From assembly GCA_964468125.1 (NCBI GenBank), contig CAYXVF010000187.1:1-6202 (forward strand): a stretch of DNA of 6,202 nucleotides, given 5' to 3'. Below the pieces are notes generated by a model, which was not told the origin of the DNA, made no database searches, and was given only the letters and a program-made list of their open reading frames with translations. The position numbers and the translations under genes were made by a program. Positions 5,937 through 6,202 of this stretch are shown here, piece after piece. Position 1 is the stretch's first letter; every line of letters begins with the position of its first letter. This DNA is from CAYXVF01 sp964468125. GTDB lineage: Bacteria > Myxococcota > XYA12-FULL-58-9 > CAYXVF01.

Positions 5937-6202
5937 TTATTCGAATTCGATCCACAGGGCAAAGAAATTGACGTAACAACTGCGTAAACATTCAAGTTTG
6001 CACTGGGTGTCGGGTGCCAGTGAATTTCTGGAACGCCGTACAATCGGCTGCGCCAGGACCGGCGCTGGAGTGCCGCCGTCCGCGAGCGTCGAAGTGACGT
6101 TCAAACCAGTAGCGTCGACCGTGTTGATCAGACCTGCGTCGAATGCCTGCTGCTGGAGCGTCGCCTCCGGGGTCTGGCCGTTGTTGTTGTTGTTGTTGTT
6201 GT
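5937..6202 (-). CDS. 3' end of an unrecognised gene with a poly-Asn stretch, cut by the window edge
   Basis: An open frame enters from the right edge and ends at TAA 5939-5937. It begins with seven AAC (Asn) codons, then GQTPEATLQQQAFDAGLIN followed by TVDATGLNVTSTLADGG and TPAPVLAQPI. This part looks protein-like, with mostly G or C in third positions; an Asn-rich linker joined to a small domain would suit a secreted or surface protein. From about base 6050 leftward the same frame becomes unlike protein (VRRSRNSLAPDTQCKLEC and onward), with rarer codons. An alternative frame there reads AGPGAADCTAFQKFTGT and stops at 5994-5992. A frameshift, sequencing error or decayed 3' end is therefore possible. 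If the TAA is real, the next gene starts only nine bases later. No family or function is recognised. Confidence 0.45.
   Translation of the reverse strand, partial: NNNNNNNGQTPEATLQQQAFDAGLINTVDATGLNVTSTLADGGTPAPVLAQPIVRRSRNSLAPDTQCKLECLRSCYVNFFALWIEFE
6180..6202. repeat. GTT/AAC trinucleotide tract at the window end
   Basis: Seven perfect GTT units plus two bases run into the right edge, so the true length is unknown. On the minus strand they are in frame as AAC (Asn) codons of the partial gene. Such tracts can change length by slippage and are also common assembly break points. Confidence 0.9.

Noticed and set aside
5652..5987. Plus-strand open frames opposite the winged-helix gene
   Set aside because: They are low-complexity Leu/Ser/Arg translations with no motifs; the minus-strand protein is more plausible and has a terminator placed after it.
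5966..5996. Plus-strand TTGACG as a -35 promoter box
   Set aside because: No acceptable -10 box at 16-18 bases and no plus-strand gene downstream.
6090..6202. Plus-strand reading of the right end as a poly-Leu signal-like segment
   Set aside because: The Leu run only reflects the TTG tract; the minus-strand Asn frame has the better amino-acid pattern and third-position bias.

Overview
This is a GC-rich (roughly 60 percent) bacterial segment in which every gene I can support lies on the minus strand. D-Ala-D-Ala ligase shows a peptidoglycan-making bacterium. A Prc/Tsp-type periplasmic protease with a signal peptide suggests a Gram-negative. A GT22-type mannosyltransferase homologue and many secreted or envelope proteins would fit Myxococcota or a related former deltaproteobacterial group. 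That taxonomic placement is inference only.

Layout in the direction of transcription (right to left): (1) 6202-5937, the 3' end of an unrecognised gene cut by the window edge inside a poly-Asn (AAC)n tract. (2) 5927-5655, a small basic winged-helix-like protein, followed by a perfect hairpin with a T-rich tail (5578-5546) that looks like an intrinsic terminator. (3) 5431-4391, ddl. (4) 4322-2907, a GT22-type membrane mannosyltransferase homologue. (5) 2799-856, a tail-specific protease (Prc/Tsp, S41A) with all its usual domains and catalytic residues. (6) 779-306, a small protein resembling the DcrB/DUF1795 fold, whose last residues are encoded by a REP-like repeat. (7) 230-1, a decayed IS5-family transposase running off the left edge.

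ddl, the glycosyltransferase, the protease and the DcrB-like gene are separated by only 68, 107 and 76 bases, with no convincing terminator between them. They could be one transcript starting after the 5554-5578 terminator. Ddl makes the dipeptide for the wall stem peptide. Prc-type proteases process periplasmic and wall-associated proteins. The GT22 homologue would transfer a sugar from a lipid carrier at the membrane. The shared theme is the cell envelope, but no specific joint pathway is shown.

Both window ends fall in repeat-type sequence: an IS fragment on the left and a trinucleotide tract on the right. This is where short-read assemblies commonly break, so the window may be a whole contig. 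I found no CRISPR array, tRNA, rRNA, phage module or toxin-antitoxin pair, and no convincing new multi-gene system.
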